From positions 3,925,001-3,989,000 of the forward strand of contig NC_065874.1 of assembly GCF_933775445.1 (NCBI RefSeq): DNA of 64,000 bases, read 5' to 3'. Shown one piece after another: positions 59,289-64,000 of this stretch. The first letter of the stretch is position 1; each line of letters starts with the position of its first letter. The notes beneath the pieces are model-generated. The model saw nothing but the letters and a program-made list of their open reading frames with translations. It had not been told where the DNA came from and did not search any database. Source of the DNA: Argentina anserina. Lineage: Eukaryota > Streptophyta > Magnoliopsida > Rosales > Rosaceae. Position numbers and translations under genes: made by a program.

Positions 59289-61062
59289 ATGGTAAGTTTC
59301 TCCAGTCTTGGAGGCTCTTCCCGGCTGGCCAAGGAAAGGGCCGAGGCTTTCCTCCGTAAAAACCCGAAACTCCCTTACACGGCGGCGACATCGGTAGCTC
59401 AGGTGCTCGGTTTTCCTTACAATATCATCCCGGAGCTCCCCGCCGTCCTCCGCTACCTCCGCAAGCTTTGGAGCTTGCCGGGCTGGCGTGATGTTGCCGT
59501 GTCTCTTGCCCGGAGCGGGAAGATTGTTGTCTATGCTGTTATGTACCTGCTTTTTCACAGTCTGTTCCTTGATACTGAAGAAGAAGCAGGTGACCAAGCG
59601 GGCGGCGGCGGAGATCTTCACGCGCAGCCTGATCACTCTGGTATGTGTTGACTGGAGTCTCATTCATTTCCTTTTTTATTATTTAGTGTTTTTTCTTTGT
59701 TTCTTGTTCTTCGGAGTAAACACGATTTGTTTCTCTATACGTGAAAATGAAAATGTAGGGTCCGAAGGAGACGGCGTCGGCCCACTCGTGGACATTCTGG
59801 GTCGGTAGGTCGGCCACTCCCGGCTCAATTTGCCCGGTCTACACCTTCACTACCGTGGAGGGCTTCTGGAGGTTTGTGTTTCTTTCATTTTCGTTATGTT
59901 CTTGTTTGTCTTGTTGATGAGTCTACTGGGTCGTTTGAATTGTGTCCCCATTTTGGGCTCTTGTGGTTTTTTAGGGTTCTAGTGTAAATGTGTAATGGGT
60001 TTGGTACTAACACGATGATGGTGAGTAAATTGGGAGCCAGTTATTGAAGATTGAGTTTGGGTTTTGGGGTCTGGGTCTGAACATATAATCTCCGGGATTT
60101 GGGGGTTTTAAGTGATACGGCTGTGTGGGTTTGAAATGGTATGTGATAGTTTGTCTGTCTGCATTTTGAACTCGTTATTAAATTACAGTATGATGTAGTC
60201 ATGAAGTTACAGAAGGCACTAGCTGCCCAACGTTTTGCCATTATAGTGATGTTGATAAGGGCTTACAGATTTTGTATTAGATAGAGTGAGAATCAGGGCA
60301 TTTGGGTTTGTTGTATTTTTTTCAGCTGCTTATTATGCTAAGTAAGTTATTCTATGATACACGTTTTAGGTATAATATGGGAGGTGTTCCCTTCCGCAAA
60401 GTTTACAGGAGAAGAGAATGAAGTGGGATGCTGCAAGTCTGTGCAACTGCGCATTGCAGTGCCCCTCTTTTGTTTTCTCGGTTCTTATTTCATAAACTAT
60501 TTGCATAGTTCTAAGATACAACAATGGGACATCATCTTCTTTAACTTGCAAGCAATAATATTAGAGCTGACTCACTATTTTTTCCTTTCATGTTTTGTTG
60601 CATTTTATACCATCGATAGTGCGTGGTAACAAACTTGTCATATCTTATGTGTATGTGTGGATTAGGGAGGTGTTTCCATCAGTACTCATTATTTAGATTT
60701 GTCATATGTTAAGTAAATCATATGTCCGTGCTTTCTACTCTATTGGGACAGGGATTTCGTTCTGAAGTTTGTTGCTTATTATATTACTGTGCGCATGCAA
60801 CTGCATATCTCATATCCACCACCAGTAATACTAGCTTGTGTGCTTTTGCTCATGTTTTCTTGGTACTAACTTATAACTACCCTGTTTCAGTTTCTACAAC
60901 AACATGTGCCAGCCTAGCCAGTTGACTCCTGGTTTTGATTTTTATTTCTTCAAAGATAATATAGAGCCCAAGTGGGAAGGGGAGGAATCTGTTCATGCTG
61001 AGGGAGGGAAATGGACTCTAAGTTTCTCCAGAGGGGAATCTAACTTTCCCTGGCAACAGACG
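59289..61062 (+). pseudogene. eIF4E-like gene with helical N-terminal domain, copy 3, truncated by a gypsy element
   Basis: Exon 1 starts near the ATG at 59289 and encodes a domain related to the unit-2 gene (VAQVLGFPYNIIPELPAVLR versus MGKELGYPIQGVFELPTLYR). The frame that must splice onward (LKKKQVTKRAAAEIFTRSL, ending 59640 or 59641) differs from the frame of this domain, so a frameshift lies near 59540-59590. Exon 2 (59759-59871) encodes SWTFWVGRS and VYTFTTVEGFW. Exon 3 (60891-61062) encodes FYNNMCQ, FDFYFFKDNIEPKWEGEE and GGKWTLSFSRGE. Together these are the first half of an eIF4E cap-binding fold. The Trp102-Glu103 pair is present (KWE), but the Trp56 position reads Pro (ATPGSICP). Beyond exon 3 the sequence enters retrotransposon DNA at about 61170, so the C-terminal half is missing. 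Plant eIF4E proteins are normally ~200-235 aa without such an N-terminal domain. Confidence 0.75.
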
Positions 61063-61175
61063 GTATGGTCCAACTGTTACTTTTGGTTTAATTGCTATTC
61101 AAATATCACCCTGAAATAGTTGTAGTTGTATCACTTGTATGTGTTCTCTTATTGCCTGTTCTGTCTGTGGAGCAG

Positions 61176-64000
61176 CCTCCTCGTAAAGGTTCTCCACACT
61201 GCGGACTTGGCCTGCAACACTACCTCGGCCGCGACCTCTCGTCCGTCCTCGGCCCTGTTCACGGCCATTTATCCAAATTCATCACCATTCAACAATTAAC
61301 ACTCAGTCATACATGTGAAGTCTCGAATTCGACAAAATAGATCCAACCAATATCAATCATGAAATTTCAGAAGAAGGTGAATCATCGGAGTATCGTCACA
61401 ATACTCTCTACAGGACCAAACCATAAGGTATGGCTCCTAACACTCTCGCGTACCCGACGACATATCAATACCGAGTAGCATGTGATGGGTGCCCGCCTGC
61501 AGTCGGATCATCGCTCCCGGATGATATTGATAATCGCCAAATACACACTTAGGCTCTGATACCAACTGTAACGACCCCAAAATTTCGAGCTTAAAAACTC
61601 AAAATTTCAAAGTCGTTAAACACCAAACAATTTCAACGAATCGAAATCATTTAAAATGTCACAGCGGATCATCTCTGAGTTCAAAATACGACTCAGTTAA
61701 ACCGATTATTACAACCCAAATTATAATTCAATATTATAACAAATGGAATTGCGTAATCCTCACAACAAACTCACAAGATAGTCACACAAAATCCTCACAC
61801 AAGCTGGAGATAAATAACTTCAAGTCCTCTGAGCGGTCCGTCAATTCCCGCTAATCCACACCTGCGGAGTTATCCACTACACCATCGAATTGGTGCACCG
61901 GGATTGTAAACACAAACCCGGTAAGCTTTACAGCTCGTATGAGTAAAATGAAAATATAAATCGCATATTAATATATATACGAAAATCCACAAATCAAACA
62001 AATATAAATGCACTCATGAGTCAATGGACGGCCCATCTGGTTGTCCCAAAGAAATATGAAAAAAAGCGCTCATGAGAAATTAAGTAACCCTTCTGGTTAC
62101 CCAAATGCATTTATAATACGGGTACCAAGAACACTGATACACATCTGTTACCCCTCTCGTAATACACCGCCGATATTGGGCAACCACCCGCTACCCAATA
62201 TCAAAACAACAGGAGTACTCATGAGCAGATAACCACCCGTTACCTCTCATGCAGGACTCTGGCAGACAGACTAGAGCTCTAACTGTATCGTAACTTTCGC
62301 CTGGCCAAAGGTTAGGTTCCGACTTGCCACACACGTACAATAATCTCACTTCATATTGTACCAAAAATCACGTCCGAAGACAAATCACATTTTAACAATC
62401 TTCATGTTAAATCACGTACAATAATCTCACATCATATTGTACAAATCCAAATTTTCATGCTCGATAAAATCTTGTCATTAAAATGACATCAACACAATAA
62501 AATCATAACAGTATATTAAGTAGCAAACTTTATATATATGTATTTATTTACCATTTATACTATATATATATATATATATAATCCACTATATCATATACAT
62601 GTCATAATTTTATCAACAAGTCCGAAGACAAAACGTTTAACAAACTCCATAATAAAATCACATACTTGTCATCGAGATGACCTATTTCAAATGAATTCAT
62701 AACAGTATATAATGTAGCAAACTTTATATATATGTACTTATTACAATTTATACAATATATATAATCACCTATATTATATACATGTCGTATTTCAATATAT
62801 AAAACTCTTGCAAAAATCTTGGAATCACCGCAAGGGTAGATTCCTAAATATGTGAGATTTTACTCACCTTATCGACTCGAGCGTAATTCCACAATTTCCG
62901 AAGATAATTCTTTTCATTGATTTATCGATCACCTTGAAAAGATAAGAAAAGAATTTAGAAACATTTCGTAAACCTTTAAATGCCGAAACAGTAATAGTCG
63001 GTTACTGTTCAGCGATTTTCGGTTTTACGAATTTACTGTTCACCGTCACTATTTACGTTACTGTTACTATTCACGATCACTATTCACAGTACTATTCACG
63101 ATTACTATTCACAGTACTAATCACGTATTAATGTACGAATACCTAACCAATACGTATTGTTGTACGAGTACATACTGTTTACGTATTTCTGTATGTATAA
63201 CTACTATTCAAAAGTACGTACTGTTTCAGTAAATAATAATTACCGTATTACCCTTCCAAAATTACTTTTATCTTTACTGAAAGTAATTTAAATTTACATT
63301 TACCGAATGTAAATAAAAGTTACATTTACCGAATGTAATTCACCTTTTTACATTTACCGTACGTAAAAATAAATTATAAAATTACCCTTCTTTAAATCAC
63401 TGTTCACGCCACCGCACGTGGCGCTCACGCGCCACTCACTGTGGCAACGCGTGGGGTCCACGCGCCGATACCAACCAAGGCGCGTATGACGCCACCGCCG
63501 CCCCAAATCTCTCCCCTTCCTTCCTCTGCCCTTCCCACGGCCTCACGCCGCCCCTAGGCTATTCCACGCACTCACACACGCCATCTAAGGCGGCGGTGTT
63601 CCACACTCCACCTCTACCTCCGATCCTCCTCCAAATCTTCCCCAAATCAATTCAAATCACCACACAATCACACATAAGCATCATAATCATCATCTCATAC
63701 CTAGATCGAACGGTGGAGGCTTCGAAAATCGTCGGAGAGGAACGAATCGCCGATCGTGTCGATTTCTTGTGGAAGGCGTGTGATGGCTCGATTAGGGCTG
63801 CAATTACTCGTGGTGGCGTCAGAGGGTGGATAGGGGTGTGGATCGTGTGCTCGCATCGGCGGAGGGCTGGAACCCGTCGCTGCTGGGCTCGGTGAAGTTC
63901 GACGATACTTCACGACGACGCTGGAGCTCGTGCCATGCTCGGTGGAACGTCACATCGGGCTGCTAAGCACCTTGGAGCCGGCGGTGAGGAACACCTCCCT
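61176..64000 (-). mobile_element. Truncated Ty3/gypsy-type element: 5' LTR, primer-binding site, leader and gag start
   Basis: On the minus strand the LTR enters from the right edge and ends TTACA at 61567. It is followed by a 2-nt spacer, the primer-binding site and a leader. Then a Gly/Arg-rich open stretch (GREQGRGRTRGRGRGS) typical of gag N-termini runs to about 61176, where it meets eIF4E-like DNA. Protease, polymerase and the second LTR are missing. The LTR has the same inner features as the solo LTR at 15.3 kb (GTGAACAGTAA-type array near 63010-63125, AT-rich duplicated units near 62500-62800, GGTAACC/CTCATGAG repeats near 62010-62260). The right part of the LTR lies outside the window. 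Small open frames here are not genes of the host. Confidence 0.8.
61552..61564 (-). other. Primer-binding site complementary to initiator Met tRNA
   Basis: Minus strand TGGTATCAGAGCC, two nucleotides from the LTR end, is the classical plant retrotransposon primer-binding site matching the 3' end of initiator methionine tRNA. It fixes the element's orientation and shows that the adjoining LTR is the 5' one. Confidence 0.85.

Noticed and set aside
52520..64000. A single complete retrotransposon between the LTR at 52.5 kb and the LTR at 61.6 kb
   Set aside because: Between them lie J-domain genes, an hAT element and an eIF4E-like gene, with no gypsy protease or polymerase; the two LTRs differ strongly outside one block.

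Overview
This is nuclear DNA from a flowering plant, almost certainly a eudicot. The genes carry many introns with GT-AG borders and AT-rich introns. Every recognisable family is a plant family: class I trehalose-6-phosphate synthase, an SBT5-type subtilase, a chloroplast-type PPR protein and an SH3P-type endocytic adaptor. The repeats are plant Ty3/gypsy, Ty1/copia, hAT and Mutator-like elements. The exact taxon cannot be fixed by eye; a rosid would fit, as an inference only.

Left half (1-32.7 kb), mostly ordinary genes. A secreted protein of unknown function runs off the left edge on the minus strand. After a cluster of small transposons (0.8-3.8 kb) comes an intact TPS1-type gene (5861-13697, 17 coding exons, 977 aa). 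A 2.9-kb solo LTR with a perfect 5-bp target duplication follows (15268-18191). Then come a subtilase gene (18554-24327, 9 exons, 780 aa), a PPR gene on the minus strand (24933-26846) with one apparent frameshift, an SH3P3-type gene (27973-31390, 10 exons, 349 aa) and a J-domain gene on the minus strand (31997-32710).

Right half (32-64 kb), a dynamic duplicated region. A head-to-head pair, J-domain gene (-) and eIF4E-like gene (+), recurs about three times in different states of repair. Unit 1 (32-36 kb) has an intact J-protein, but its eIF4E-like partner is broken, carries a captured protein-kinase exon and is followed by a scrap of TPS1 3' sequence. Unit 2 (38.5-47.6 kb) keeps only a relic of the J-protein's last exon. 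Its eIF4E-like gene is joined within an intron, in a phase-compatible way, to a second nearly full-length TPS1-like gene, so a chimeric eIF4E-like/TPS1-like reading frame of about 1,146 codons can be assembled. That TPS part has lost several active-site residues and one splice donor. Unit 3 (48.6-61 kb) has one intact J-protein, one J-protein without its HPD motif whose 3' end lies in a Mutator-like terminal repeat, one further J-domain fragment, and an eIF4E-like gene cut off by a gypsy element.

The gypsy family appears three times: a solo LTR (15.3-18.2 kb), a rearranged LTR (52.5-54.6 kb), and an LTR with primer-binding site and gag start (61.2 kb to the right edge). The most unusual object is the eIF4E-like/TPS1 fusion with its acidic, internally repeated N-terminus, set in a region that keeps duplicating, fusing and breaking the same few genes.
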